In this document: positions 1-7,870 of the stretch, one piece after another
Numbering within the stretch: the stretch's first letter is position 1
How the letters are laid out: every line of letters begins with the position of its first letter
DNA from: Brevibacillus brevis
GTDB taxonomy: Bacteria; Bacillota; Bacilli; Brevibacillales; Brevibacillaceae
Direction: 5' to 3'
Length of the DNA: 64,000 bases
NCBI RefSeq assembly: GCF_001039275.2
Contig: NZ_CP030117.1
Location: 2,418,001-2,482,000 of the forward strand
The notes under the pieces: generated by a model
Seen by the model: the letters and a program-made list of their open reading frames with translations, nothing else
The model's database searches: none
Told to the model about the DNA's origin: nothing
Position numbers and translations under genes: made by a program

Positions 1-1
1 T

Positions 2-280
2 GATATGGACGTAGATTTGCTATTCTCGCTCTTGCATTTCCCATCGGAGCGGGTAAAACAACGGATGATCGATAGTTTCCGACAAAAAGCAGTGACGATC
101 AACGAAGTAAGCCCTCGGCCAATCAGTCTCCAAGAATCCATCGAGGCGTTCTCGAAAGGCTTTGCATCCGGATTGGAAGTGGAGCTGATCCCTTCAAAGC
201 TTACCGATGAAGAACTCGCGTTGGCAGAAGAACTCGTTAAGACGCGCTATGCCACAGACGAATGGAATCTGCGTCGTTAA
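2..280 (+). CDS. lipM: Octanoyltransferase LipM, C-terminal part (5' end outside window)
   Basis: The reading frame is open to the window edge, so only the last ~93 residues are seen. They resemble the C-terminus of the LipM/LplA-like octanoyltransferases: a stretch ending in AVTINEVSPRPIS, an alpha-helical tail, and the terminal TDEWNLRR. In the family the enzyme moves octanoate from acyl carrier protein to GcvH as the first step of lipoate synthesis; the catalytic Cys lies upstream and is not visible. In B. subtilis lipM (yqhM) sits directly before mntR (yqhN) and yqhO, and both appear nearby here, which supports the call. A terminator hairpin follows. Confidence 0.72.
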   Translation, partial: DMDVDLLFSLLHFPSERVKQRMIDSFRQKAVTINEVSPRPISLQESIEAFSKGFASGLEVELIPSKLTDEELALAEELVKTRYATDEWNLRR

Positions 281-291
281 ACCATAAAGAA

Positions 292-336
292 AAGCTCTCT
301 CGGATGTATATGCTGCATACCGAGAGAGCTTTTTTT
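292..336. terminator. Bidirectional terminator between lipM and dat
   Basis: A perfect 12-bp stem (AAGCTCTCTCGG with its complement, arms 292-303 and 320-331) has a 16-nt loop and is followed by seven T on the + strand. It lies between two convergent genes and has an A-run on the other side, so it probably serves both. Confidence 0.85.
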
Positions 337-338
337 CA

Positions 339-1190
339 TTACACGAGTACACTTGTGTTGATATGCTGTTCAAACAAATCTTGTAGCGTAAGAACGACTG
401 GTCCCGGCTTTCCGTTGCCCACAGCAACGCCATCTACCGAGATGAGCGGCATGATTTCCGCGGTCGTGCTGGTGAGGAATACTTCATCGGCTTGCTTCAA
501 GAAAGCAATGTCGAATGCTTCTTCATGAACAGTGATGCCATTGTCCCGAGCCAAATCAATGACCACTTGGCGGGTAATTCCGTGCAGGATCAGATTGTCA
601 GCTTGATGCGTATACAGCTTGCCATTTTTCACGACGAACAAATTGGAAGAGCTGCACTCTGTGATAACGCCGTTGCGGTGCAAAATCGATTCTTGGGCAC
701 CTGCATCCTTTGCGTATTGTTTGACAAGAACAGCCCCTAGCAGATTGAGCGTTTTAATATCGCAACGCAGCCAGCGGATATCTTCGATGAGCTGAGCGGA
801 CCAGCCTTTTTTCATATCGGCGACAGGGCGGTCCTTGTGACGGACAAAGCCCATGATCACAGGCTTGATACCAGACGGAATATCGTGTACACGCGGAGAG
901 GTGCCACGAGATACTTGCAAGTAAAGGCTGGCGTCATCATTTTCCGTGATGTTGTTTTTGGACATGAGCTGATTCGCTAAGTCTGTCAGCTCTTCTTCGC
1001 TCCAAGGAAGCTCCATTTTTATTTCTTTGGCACTTCGAAACAAACGGGTAAGATGTCCATCCCATTGATACATGCGCCCCTTATAAATGCGTACTACCTC
1101 ATATATGCCATCCCCAAAGTTATAACCGCGGTCTTCTGGATGAACTGCGACTTGCCCTTCTTCTACCCATTTGCCATCTACATAGAGCAT
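339..1190 (-). CDS. dat: D-amino acid aminotransferase (fold IV PLP enzyme)
   Basis: A 283-residue class IV aminotransferase that interconverts D-alanine and D-glutamate with their 2-oxo acids, supplying D-amino acids for peptidoglycan. The N-terminal RGYNFGDGIYEV motif (Tyr30), the SRGTSPRVH segment with Arg100 and His102 (carboxylate trap of D-amino acid transaminases) and the PLP lysine in RCDIKTLNLL (Lys146) are all present. Length and motifs match the well-studied Bacillus sp. YM-1 enzyme. ATG follows a GAGGGGGA SD. It is a single gene on the minus strand between the lipM terminator and a 315-bp leader region. Confidence 0.93.
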   Translation of the reverse strand: MLYVDGKWVEEGQVAVHPEDRGYNFGDGIYEVVRIYKGRMYQWDGHLTRLFRSAKEIKMELPWSEEELTDLANQLMSKNNITENDDASLYLQVSRGTSPRVHDIPSGIKPVIMGFVRHKDRPVADMKKGWSAQLIEDIRWLRCDIKTLNLLGAVLVKQYAKDAGAQESILHRNGVITECSSSNLFVVKNGKLYTHQADNLILHGITRQVVIDLARDNGITVHEEAFDIAFLKQADEVFLTSTTAEIMPLISVDGVAVGNGKPGPVVLTLQDLFEQHINTSVLV

Positions 1191-1505
1191 GGTACTTCCC
1201 CCTCAAGATTCCAATCCGTTTCTTTCAAACGGTATTTTGTTGATTCCACCTTAGCAAAAGGCAAGGACATCGGTCAATTTGAAAGTCGCCTTTTCTTTAT
1301 CAATAATTTTACGGAGTAAAGCCCCTTTCTATTAAGAATTCATATGGAAGGGAGTCACGCGAAATATCGACGTTTTGGGCAAAAGAAAGCGAAAGCTGTC
1401 CAGGGATGGCGCAGGATGAAGTTATTTGACTAACTATTCTGACTAGACTCGGTTTGTCGTAACCGCCCATAATAAATGCAAAGAGCGAAGGAAAGGGAGA
1501 ATGCC
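1191..1505. other. Intergenic region between dat and the M28-like gene
   Basis: A 315-bp stretch with no convincing gene; ORFs here lack SD sites. It must hold the dat promoter (minus) and that of the M28-like gene (plus). A small hairpin (CCGTTT/AAACGG, 1216-1232) falls in the dat 5' leader, and a loose AAAAGGC/GCCTTTT pair lies at 1256-1294. No clear sigma-A promoter could be picked with confidence. Confidence 0.5.
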
Positions 1506-2843
1506 ATGCGATCCGTCCGTCATTATGCGCTATGTGCCTTGCTTGTCTGTGGAACGATATTGCCGTTACCTTTCCTTTCACATCGTGCTCATGCTGTGGA
1601 AGCTCAAGATTGGATCGATAGTGAACGCTTGTACAGCCATGTCGAGCAACTGGCGAGAACGGCCCGTCCACCTGCTACTGAAACGGAATTTGCGGCAGCT
1701 GTCTATGTGGAAAATACACTTCGATCTTACGGGTACAAGACTAAGCTCGATCCGTTTTCTTATTATACGTACCGAAAGCCTACTACTCTATCACTGACGA
1801 TAGAAGAATGGCCAGGTCAAAACTGGACAGTAAGCGGATTTACTTTTGGGATCAATGGAACCGCGACAGCAGAAGTAGTGAATGCAGGCTTGGGAAGAGC
1901 GGTTGATTTTGCGAATGAGGCATCCCGGGGGAAGATTGCCTTGGTCAAGCGAGGTGAGATTCCGTTCGGAGAAAAAGTTCGCCAAGCAGCGGCTGCCGGA
2001 GCCGTTGCTCTTATCATCTGGAATGATCGAGAGGAAGGGTGGAATGCTTCACTGGGCGAACCCTTGGATATCGCTGTTCCTGTAATTGCTTTGTCCAAGG
2101 CGGATGGCACGAAACTCCAAAAACGCATCATGGACAAACGACCCGTAAAGGGAACCGTCAAGGTAGAAGGAGCCGCAACCATTAAGCAAACCTCGTATAA
2201 TATCGTGGCAAGCCGAAAGCCCAATCAAAACGACACCGGTCAGGTCGTCCTGGTATCTGCTCACCATGATTCCGCTGGATTATCAGTTGGGGCAAATGAC
2301 AATGGCTCCGGTGTAGCAGCCTTGCTAGAGATAGCGCGTAATATGGCTGACAAGCCGATTGATACGGAAGTGAGGTTCGTAAGCTTTGGCGCGGTTACAT
2401 CGGGAAGCAGAGGCCCGATAGCTTATGCGAATGCCTTATCAGCCAAGGACCGACAAGCCATGATAGCAGCCTTCTATGTCGATGGGGTGGGGAGTCAAAA
2501 GGCAGAGCTCGTTGCTACCAATTCACTGGGCAACGAAAATTTGCCTATCCAACTGCTGAGAGCAGCGGGGGTGTCTCCTCCTGATAAGGATGGGACGCGT
2601 GAACGAAACGGTGCCGCGGGCTTTTTGGCAGCCGCAGGCATTCCTACGGCACTTTTGACGAGTGCAGGGACGGTACAGGCAACAGATGACTCCTTGGCGC
2701 AATTGGATTGGGAACAAATCGCCACGGCGACGAAAGCGGTACTTTCAGCGATTCACAAAATTACGGATCAAACAACGCCAGCTTACCCGATGGGTTCTCC
2801 AAATGGTGGACAGCTGAGAGCGGAAAGTGAGGCTTTACAGTAA
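1506..2843 (+). CDS. Secreted PA-domain / M28-type peptidase homologue, probably catalytically degenerate
   Basis: Start chosen at the ATG with a GGGAG SD six bases upstream (an in-frame ATG at 1476 has none), giving 445 residues. Residues 1-30 are a signal peptide ending in AHA. A protease-associated (PA) domain spans about 115-225 and an M28 aminopeptidase fold about 230-415. Of the usual zinc-peptidase residues, His253 (SAHHDS), Asp265 (GANDNGSG) and Asp326 (YVDGVG) are kept. The usual Glu-Glu pair after the VRFVSFGA strand is replaced by Val-Thr (297-298), and the last metal-binding His aligns with Gln391. It is likely exported, but aminopeptidase activity is doubtful; an alternative is a peptide-binding or structural role. 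A TTCG-loop terminator follows immediately. Confidence 0.8.
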   Translation: MRSVRHYALCALLVCGTILPLPFLSHRAHAVEAQDWIDSERLYSHVEQLARTARPPATETEFAAAVYVENTLRSYGYKTKLDPFSYYTYRKPTTLSLTIEEWPGQNWTVSGFTFGINGTATAEVVNAGLGRAVDFANEASRGKIALVKRGEIPFGEKVRQAAAAGAVALIIWNDREEGWNASLGEPLDIAVPVIALSKADGTKLQKRIMDKRPVKGTVKVEGAATIKQTSYNIVASRKPNQNDTGQVVLVSAHHDSAGLSVGANDNGSGVAALLEIARNMADKPIDTEVRFVSFGAVTSGSRGPIAYANALSAKDRQAMIAAFYVDGVGSQKAELVATNSLGNENLPIQLLRAAGVSPPDKDGTRERNGAAGFLAAAGIPTALLTSAGTVQATDDSLAQLDWEQIATATKAVLSAIHKITDQTTPAYPMGSPNGGQLRAESEALQ

Positions 2844-2868
2844 GCGTCTCCTTCGGGGGACGTTTTTC
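2844..2868 (+). terminator. Terminator after the M28-like gene
   Basis: A seven-pair stem (CGTCTCC with GGGGACG, one G-U pair) has a stable TTCG tetraloop and a run of five T. It begins directly after the stop codon. Confidence 0.75.
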
Positions 2869-2913
2869 GTTTGTGGTAAAATGAGGGGAAGCAACCATAT
2901 AGAGGAGGACTAC

Positions 2914-2994
2914 GTGACGATGAGTCCATTAAATATTTTGGTGTTTATCCTTGTACTTTTAGTACTGATTGGTATATTGAATGCGATCCTATAA
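2914..2994 (+). CDS. Small hydrophobic membrane peptide (26 aa)
   Basis: A short ORF starting at GTG 2914 (or the in-frame ATG 2920) has a strong GAGGAGG SD at 2902-2908. The peptide begins MTMSPLNILV and is almost wholly hydrophobic, ending NAIL, so it is a single membrane helix. A TGTGGTAAAAT sequence at 2872-2882 could be an extended -10 element. It is reminiscent of the many tiny hydrophobic peptides of spore formers, but no family could be assigned. It is followed by a terminator that serves the opposite strand. Confidence 0.55.
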   Translation: MTMSPLNILVFILVLLVLIGILNAIL

Positions 2995-2998
2995 TGCG

Positions 2999-3031
2999 AA
3001 AAAAAGTGGCCAAGATTTGTCTTGACCACAG
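2999..3031 (-). terminator. Terminator of the YkvI-like gene
   Basis: Read on the minus strand, a ten-base stem (arms about 3007-3016 and 3021-3030, one mismatch) with a four-base loop is followed by seven or more T. It sits just downstream of the minus-strand permease gene. Confidence 0.7.
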
Positions 3032-3053
3032 GAGCTACGAGTATACCATCAGG

Positions 3054-4061
3054 TCAATTCTGATGCTTCCAAACGTACCAGCCCATTAAGAACATGCCGC
3101 AATAGGTCGCTGCACTGGCGATTGCAGACATACTCCACGGAACAAGGAGTGTGAGGAGAGCGAATACAAATACGGTAAGCAGCATGACGACAATCAGTGG
3201 CAGTGTTTGTAGATTTTGACGTGTCACAATGGGATGTGTCAGCGAGTAGAGTAGGGCTGCGACAATGACTCCACCATGTACAAGCGAGAGGATAGCGAGA
3301 AGCCAATCGCCACCGGTCATCATTTGAACCATAATTTGTTTGATAGGCAGTACAGAGGCGTGGGCATCGTGCCAGTGGGCAAGAAGGATAGCTTGACCTA
3401 ACATTGTGAACAAAAGGAAGATTCCAGCTCCGATAATGGCCCCCGTTCGAACAGTTCGCTCGTGGGACGCACGTACTGCAAGAGGTAGAGTCGTAGCCAA
3501 GCTGATAAGAAAATGCAAGGCAAGGAAAAATACGGCGTGAATCAGCCAGTTCACATTCAATTGATAACCCAAGCTTGGCATTGGGACATGGGATTGTGCA
3601 CTGAAAATCAATCCGAATAATAATAAACCGATGGATAGAGATATGGCTGTTGCAGTGACAATCCATCTCCAACGATTTATGATAAAGAAGATGGCTACAA
3701 TGGTCAAAAGGATGAACCATAGAGGAGAGAGCTCCTCCAAAAGGAAATCCGCCTGTTGGCCAAGCATGACTCCTGTATAGCCCAATAGCAGAATGTGGGT
3801 GATGACAGATAGGCTGGAAGCGAATGCTTCGCCACACAATACGTAGTACAGCTCGTAGAGGGAGCCAATTTGCTTGCGATGGCAAAAGGTCAACAACTGG
3901 ACGCCGAACCAGCCGAGGCCAAGAGCCGCAAGTGCTATGCCGATTGTCCCCCAGGAACCGAAATAAGTAAAAAAGCGTAGCCACTCATATCCACCCAAGT
4001 AGAATCCGCCTAACGCAGACCCTGCAAAAAGCACGGCGATATGCCAAGCGACTTTGTCCAT
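3054..4061 (-). CDS. YkvI-like integral membrane permease
   Basis: Start set at the ATG nine bases after a GTGAGG SD (a TTG 21 nt upstream is possible), giving about 335 residues with some ten predicted membrane helices. The N-terminal GSALGGFYLGGYEWLRFF stretch resembles the GAGFASGQE-type signature of the YkvI family, relatives of the LeuT-fold APC transporters found in Bacilli. The substrate is unknown. It is transcribed divergently from an FMN reductase; the shared region holds a 15-bp palindrome that could control either gene. A germination permease of the GerAB type was considered but no GerAB motif is visible. Confidence 0.7.
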   Translation of the reverse strand: MDKVAWHIAVLFAGSALGGFYLGGYEWLRFFTYFGSWGTIGIALAALGLGWFGVQLLTFCHRKQIGSLYELYYVLCGEAFASSLSVITHILLLGYTGVMLGQQADFLLEELSPLWFILLTIVAIFFIINRWRWIVTATAISLSIGLLLFGLIFSAQSHVPMPSLGYQLNVNWLIHAVFFLALHFLISLATTLPLAVRASHERTVRTGAIIGAGIFLLFTMLGQAILLAHWHDAHASVLPIKQIMVQMMTGGDWLLAILSLVHGGVIVAALLYSLTHPIVTRQNLQTLPLIVVMLLTVFVFALLTLLVPWSMSAIASAATYCGMFLMGWYVWKHQN

Positions 4062-4110
4062 AGGCATCATCCTCACTTGCAACTTGGTACAAGTGTATGA
4101 GACAAACAGG

Positions 4111-4125
4111 TCTGTTCAGAACAGA
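4111..4125. promoter_or_regulatory. Palindromic operator candidate TCTGTTC-A-GAACAGA
   Basis: Perfect 7-bp arms with a one-base centre lie in the divergent region between the YkvI-like gene and the FMN reductase, 22 bp upstream of the latter's -35 box. A second inverted pair, CACTTG/CAAGTG (4074-4095), lies nearer the permease start. The cognate regulator is unknown. Confidence 0.45.
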
Positions 4126-4147
4126 TGATATTAAATAAACATAAATG

Positions 4148-4176
4148 TTTACAAAATATACTTATTGGAATATAAT
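4148..4176 (+). promoter_or_regulatory. Sigma-A promoter of the FMN reductase gene
   Basis: TTTACA at 4148-4153 and TATAAT at 4171-4176 are separated by exactly 17 bp, 41 bp upstream of the start codon. Confidence 0.7.
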
Positions 4177-4217
4177 GATGATCATACCAGTATTTAGATT
4201 ATTGATGGGGTGAAACC

Positions 4218-4781
4218 ATGAAAATTGTAGGAATAGCCGGAAGCATGAATGCCAATTCTACGACAAAACAAGCGGTTCATATTGTACTCGAAGCAGCGAA
4301 GGCTGCAGGTGCCGATGTTGAAATGATTCATCTCGCGGACTGGAAGCTGCCGCTGTATGATGATCGTGATGATACCAGTACGTACCCTGAAATTGTCCAT
4401 CAATTTGTCAAAGCGGTTTCTGAAGCGGATGGACTTGTGATCGGTTCGCCTGAATACCATGGCACAATGACAGGTGCTTTGAAAAATGCCATTGACTTCC
4501 TGGAAGGGCGCATTTTGCGTGATAAGCAGGTTGCCATCATTGGCGTATCTGGGGGAAGCATGGGTGCTACGAACACGGTCAACACGTTGCAGTTAATCAT
4601 GCGCAATCTGCATGCATGGCCGTTGCCATCTAGTCCTTCCATCCCGAGTGCTTACAATGCCTTTACACCAGAAGGCAAGCTAAAGGATGAGCGTCTGCAA
4701 GCGCGCATGGAGCAGTTGGGTCAACAACTCGTCCAATATGTCCAAATGATGAACCAAACACCAGAAAAACAGCTGCGATAG
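4218..4781 (+). CDS. NAD(P)H-dependent FMN reductase family protein
   Basis: A 187-residue flavodoxin-fold oxidoreductase of the FMN_red/azoreductase type. The N-terminal GIAGSMNANSTTKQ phosphate-binding loop and the central GSPEYHGTMTGALKNAID motif, which contacts FMN and forms the dimer, are both clear. Family members reduce FMN, quinones, azo dyes or chromate with NAD(P)H; the natural substrate cannot be told here. It has its own sigma-A promoter and a GGGGTG SD, and sits as a single gene between the YkvI-like gene and mntR. Confidence 0.88.
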   Translation: MKIVGIAGSMNANSTTKQAVHIVLEAAKAAGADVEMIHLADWKLPLYDDRDDTSTYPEIVHQFVKAVSEADGLVIGSPEYHGTMTGALKNAIDFLEGRILRDKQVAIIGVSGGSMGATNTVNTLQLIMRNLHAWPLPSSPSIPSAYNAFTPEGKLKDERLQARMEQLGQQLVQYVQMMNQTPEKQLR

Positions 4782-4880
4782 GTACTTTTCTCTTGCAAAT
4801 GCTTCTCATTACACGGTATCATATTTCTACGTGCCTTTTTTGGCTAGATGAAATAACGGTTTGGAAATGAGGGGTTCACA

Positions 4881-5312
4881 ATGCCGCCGACGCCGAGTAT
4901 GGAAGACTATTTGGAACGCATTTACAACTTAATTGAAGAAAAGGGCTATGCTCGTGTCTCCGATATTGCTGAAGCGTTGGAAGTACATCCCTCTTCGGTC
5001 ACGAAAATGGTTCAGAAGCTAGACAAAGACAAGTATCTCGTTTATGAAAAATACCGTGGGCTTGTATTGACGCCAAAAGGGAAGAAAATCGGAAAACGCC
5101 TAGTGGATCGTCACAGTCTTCTGGAAGAATTTATGCGGATCATTGGCTTGGATGAAGAGCATATTTATCAGGATGTGGAAGGAATCGAGCACCATCTGAG
5201 CTGGGAATCGATTACATGCCTGGAGTATCTGGTTCAGTACTTCGAGGCAGATCCAAAACGTATAGAAGAGCTTCGTAACATTCGTTTGTTAGATGAGCAA
5301 AAAGAGGAATAG
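4881..5312 (+). CDS. mntR: Manganese-responsive transcriptional regulator MntR (DtxR family)
   Basis: A 143-residue protein nearly collinear with B. subtilis MntR. An N-terminal winged helix ([17 protein letters not shown]) is followed by the dimerisation/metal domain. The Mn(II) ligands correspond to Asp9, Glu12, His78, Glu100, Glu103 and His104, all present. MntR represses Mn uptake genes when Mn is plentiful. A weak promoter (TTGCAA, 18 bp, TATCAT, 4793-4822) precedes it, and it has its own terminator. Its position before the patatin gene matches yqhN-yqhO of B. subtilis. No Mn transporter is adjacent. Confidence 0.96.
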   Translation: MPPTPSMEDYLERIYNLIEEKGYARVSDIAEALEVHPSSVTKMVQKLDKDKYLVYEKYRGLVLTPKGKKIGKRLVDRHSLLEEFMRIIGLDEEHIYQDVEGIEHHLSWESITCLEYLVQYFEADPKRIEELRNIRLLDEQKEE

Positions 5313-5334
5313 TCTATATCGTTATCGTATTATA

Positions 5335-5362
5335 GCGCAAGCCGACCAGGCTTGCGTTTTTC
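5335..5362 (+). terminator. mntR terminator
   Basis: An 8-bp perfect stem (CGCAAGCC with GGCTTGCG) with a five-base loop is followed by TTTTTCTTT. Confidence 0.85.
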
Positions 5363-5431
5363 TTTGTGGTAACGGAAAAGCTGTCGTCTTATACATGGAA
5401 ATGGGGAGGAATTTTAGGGAGGGGAAACAAG

Positions 5432-6361
5432 GTGAAAGCGGATGCGGTCTTTGAAGGTGGCGGCGTAAAAGGAATCGCTTTTATCGGTGCCTTGCGAGTC
5501 ATGGAGGAGAATGGATACACATGGGAAAGGCTCGCTGGTACCTCGGCAGGCTCTATTGTTGCAGCTTTGCTCGGCGCAGGCTATTCCAGCCATGAATTGA
5601 AACCGATCTTTGAAGAGCTGGATTACCTTCACTTTCTCAAACGCTCAGGGCTGGGCAGGCTCCCTCTCATCGGACCAATCTATGAACTAGTCGTGCGGGA
5701 AGGGATTTATCGAGCAGATCGAATCGAGTTGTTCATAGAGGAGTTGTTACTACGAAAAGGAGTACGAACATTCGGAGATCTTCCTCCTGGTAAGCTGAAA
5801 GTTGTCGCATCTGATGTCACGGACGGAAAAATGCTTATTTTACCCGACGATTTGACCCGGTATGGTGTGGAACCCGATCATTTTCCTGTGGCACGGGCCG
5901 TTCGTATGTCTTCCTCGATTCCATTCTTTTTTCAGCCTGCAAAGCTGACAAGTGCTGGACATGTGCACTACATCGTCGATGGTGCTTTATTGAGCAATTA
6001 CCCCGTGTGGTTATTTGATGTACCGGGGACTCCCCGGTGGCCGACGATTGGTTTTCGCCTGAGTGATGATCAGGACAAGAGAGAAGCGACTAGCATCAAG
6101 GGTCTTTTTTCCTTCTCTCGGGGATTGCTGGCGACCATGCTTGATGCCCATGACCGTCTGTTTGTGGAAAAGGCAAAAGCCGTTCGGACGATTTTCATTC
6201 ATACATTAGGGGTGAGGACTACTCAGTTTCAACTGTCAAAAGAAATGCGGCAACAATTGTTTGAGTCAGGGGAGGCAGCCGCTCACAAATTTTTGGCACA
6301 ATGGGATTTTGAAGATTACGTCAAGGTGTTTCGCAATAGCTCTCCGAAAATGCTGGTCTAA
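5432..6361 (+). CDS. Patatin-like phospholipase (YqhO/RssA family)
   Basis: A GTG start with a GGGAGGGG SD gives 309 residues; an upstream in-frame GTG at 5366 lies in the mntR terminator T-run and is rejected. The oxyanion-hole motif GGGVKG (10-14), the nucleophile elbow GTSAG with Ser38, and the DGA motif with Asp183 form the Ser-Asp dyad of bacterial patatins, predicting lipid acyl hydrolase activity in the cytoplasm or at the membrane face. The ortholog yqhO occupies the same place in B. subtilis. A hairpin shared with the convergent gene ends it. Confidence 0.9.
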   Translation: MKADAVFEGGGVKGIAFIGALRVMEENGYTWERLAGTSAGSIVAALLGAGYSSHELKPIFEELDYLHFLKRSGLGRLPLIGPIYELVVREGIYRADRIELFIEELLLRKGVRTFGDLPPGKLKVVASDVTDGKMLILPDDLTRYGVEPDHFPVARAVRMSSSIPFFFQPAKLTSAGHVHYIVDGALLSNYPVWLFDVPGTPRWPTIGFRLSDDQDKREATSIKGLFSFSRGLLATMLDAHDRLFVEKAKAVRTIFIHTLGVRTTQFQLSKEMRQQLFESGEAAAHKFLAQWDFEDYVKVFRNSSPKMLV

Positions 6362-6363
6362 TA

Positions 6364-6398
6364 AAAAAACAGGTCGCCATTTCAGGCAACCTGTTTTT
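6364..6398. terminator. Bidirectional terminator between patatin gene and yqhP
   Basis: CAGGT-C-GCC pairs with GGC-A-ACCTG (6370-6393, one mismatch), flanked by a run of A on the left and T on the right. Confidence 0.75.
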
Positions 6399-6402
6399 GT
6401 TT

Positions 6403-6762
6403 TTAGTGAGAGATATTATTTTGCGATTTTTCGTCTTGTTTCTCTTTTGGCTTCCCTTTGCTGCCTTCGATCACACGAAACGGATGATCCTTTCGCGGGG
6501 TAGTCGACTGCTTTTTCACTGCTTGCCGAGCAATGGAGGACTTTGGCTTCACCTTGACCTTTGGTTGTCTAGGTTTGCCCGCCCCAGCGCCTAGTGAAAA
6601 GAAGGAGCCAGTTTGTAAATAGTTGCGCACGACCAAGAAAAGTACAACGGATAATCCCAAGATGATAATCGTACTGACAGGATCTTGGATGAGTGTTATC
6701 AAAAATCCGTAAATCGCCAATACGATCACTATCATAATCACTGGTGGAATACGGCGTAACAT
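6403..6762 (-). CDS. SA1362/YqhP-type small membrane protein
   Basis: 119 residues: two N-terminal hydrophobic helices (about 8-27 and 32-47), then a highly basic, lysine/proline-rich soluble tail that ends with an HPFRVIEGSKGK segment. This architecture and the position next to yqhQ match the YqhP/SA1362 family of Bacillales, whose function is unknown. SD GAGGTG. Transcribed in the same direction as yqhQ, 36 bp away. Confidence 0.7.
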   Translation of the reverse strand: MLRRIPPVIMIVIVLAIYGFLITLIQDPVSTIIILGLSVVLFLVVRNYLQTGSFFSLGAGAGKPRQPKVKVKPKSSIARQAVKKQSTTPRKDHPFRVIEGSKGKPKEKQDEKSQNNISH

Positions 6763-6798
6763 AGGGCTTCACCTCTATGGGAATAAAAATGCCTCACG

Positions 6799-7734
6799 TT
6801 ATCCGGTCGTAACCATTCTTTCCTGCACGTGCTTCTGATCAAGCTCCCGCATCTTTTGGAAGGAAGCGATGGCTACCTCGACTTGGCTGTCATCTGGTTC
6901 ACGAGTCGTGATCTTTTGCAACCACAATCCTGGATAACCAAGGTAACGTAGGACTGGTACATCACGGAGCTTGTTTGTCCACTGCAAAACCTCATAAGAG
7001 ACGCCGATTACCAGTGGCAAAAGAACAATGCGCTGTACGACCCTCTCCGTCAGGGAGTCATAACTGAACAGTGAGTAAATCACGACACCGACAAACACTG
7101 AGAAAATGAGAAAACTGCTCCCACAACGATAATGCAGAGCGGAAAATTTTTGTACATTCGCTACTGTTAATTCTACCCCGGATTCGAATGCGTTAATCAC
7201 TTTATGCTCGGCTCCGTGGTATTGAAAGAGCCTTTTAATCAACGGTGCTTGTGCAATCGCTGTAATGTAGCCGAGAAGGAGCAAGATTTTAAATCCGCCT
7301 TCAGCCAACGTTTGTGGAACGCCATCCGGTACCCATTTTCCGAGTAAAAAGTCTGCCAGGAAAACGGGAACGAGTGTAAATACGAATTTCCCGAACAGGA
7401 AGGAAAGTACCCCGACAACAGCAACACCTAAAATCATGGTGAGCTTCGATGGACTTTCAGAAACCTCTTCTCCAGACTCTATACTGTATTGTTCAGAGGC
7501 GAAGTTGAGATGTTTGGCCCCATTGGCGCTGGCTTCGACCAAACCAACAATCCCACGCAAAAACGGAATTTTTTTCAGCGTAGTAATCCATTTATATTCC
7601 GATCTTGGGGATTCAAAATACTCAATTTCATGATTTTTTTTGCGAACAGCCGTAACAGTCATGGTTTTGCCACCGAACATAACACCTTCGATGACGGCCT
7701 GACCGCCGTAGCTAGGTACGTTTTGTTGCGCCAA
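6799..7734 (-). CDS. DUF1385 membrane protein YqhQ
   Basis: Start set at a TTG five bases after an AGGATGGTGA SD (in-frame GTG/ATG codons further up overlap the SD), giving 311 residues beginning MAQQNVPSYGGQ. The family's N-terminal YGGQAVIEGVMFGG motif and the central FQYHGAEHKVINAFE motif (conserved His, Glu and His, possibly metal-binding) are intact, with about four membrane helices between and after them. Function is unknown. Divergent from yqhR across 136 bp. Confidence 0.88.
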   Translation of the reverse strand: MAQQNVPSYGGQAVIEGVMFGGKTMTVTAVRKKNHEIEYFESPRSEYKWITTLKKIPFLRGIVGLVEASANGAKHLNFASEQYSIESGEEVSESPSKLTMILGVAVVGVLSFLFGKFVFTLVPVFLADFLLGKWVPDGVPQTLAEGGFKILLLLGYITAIAQAPLIKRLFQYHGAEHKVINAFESGVELTVANVQKFSALHYRCGSSFLIFSVFVGVVIYSLFSYDSLTERVVQRIVLLPLVIGVSYEVLQWTNKLRDVPVLRYLGYPGLWLQKITTREPDDSQVEVAIASFQKMRELDQKHVQERMVTTG

Positions 7735-7870
7735 TACTATCACCATCCTTACCACTATATTAACGGAAATGGCGACTTGAAGCTACAAGGAGTTCGCATT
7801 TTTCCAACAAATGTAAAGCGAAAGTGAAAAGCTTAGAGGAAGAGCATACTAGAGAACAGAGGTGATAGAA

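Noticed and set aside
1309-1671. Minus-strand ORF upstream of the M28-like gene
   Set aside because: Overlaps the signal-peptide coding region, lacks an SD and has no plausible product.
3049-3984. 311-codon ORF in another frame over the YkvI-like gene
   Set aside because: Arg/Ser/His-rich nonsense composition, and it is displaced by the clear membrane protein frame.
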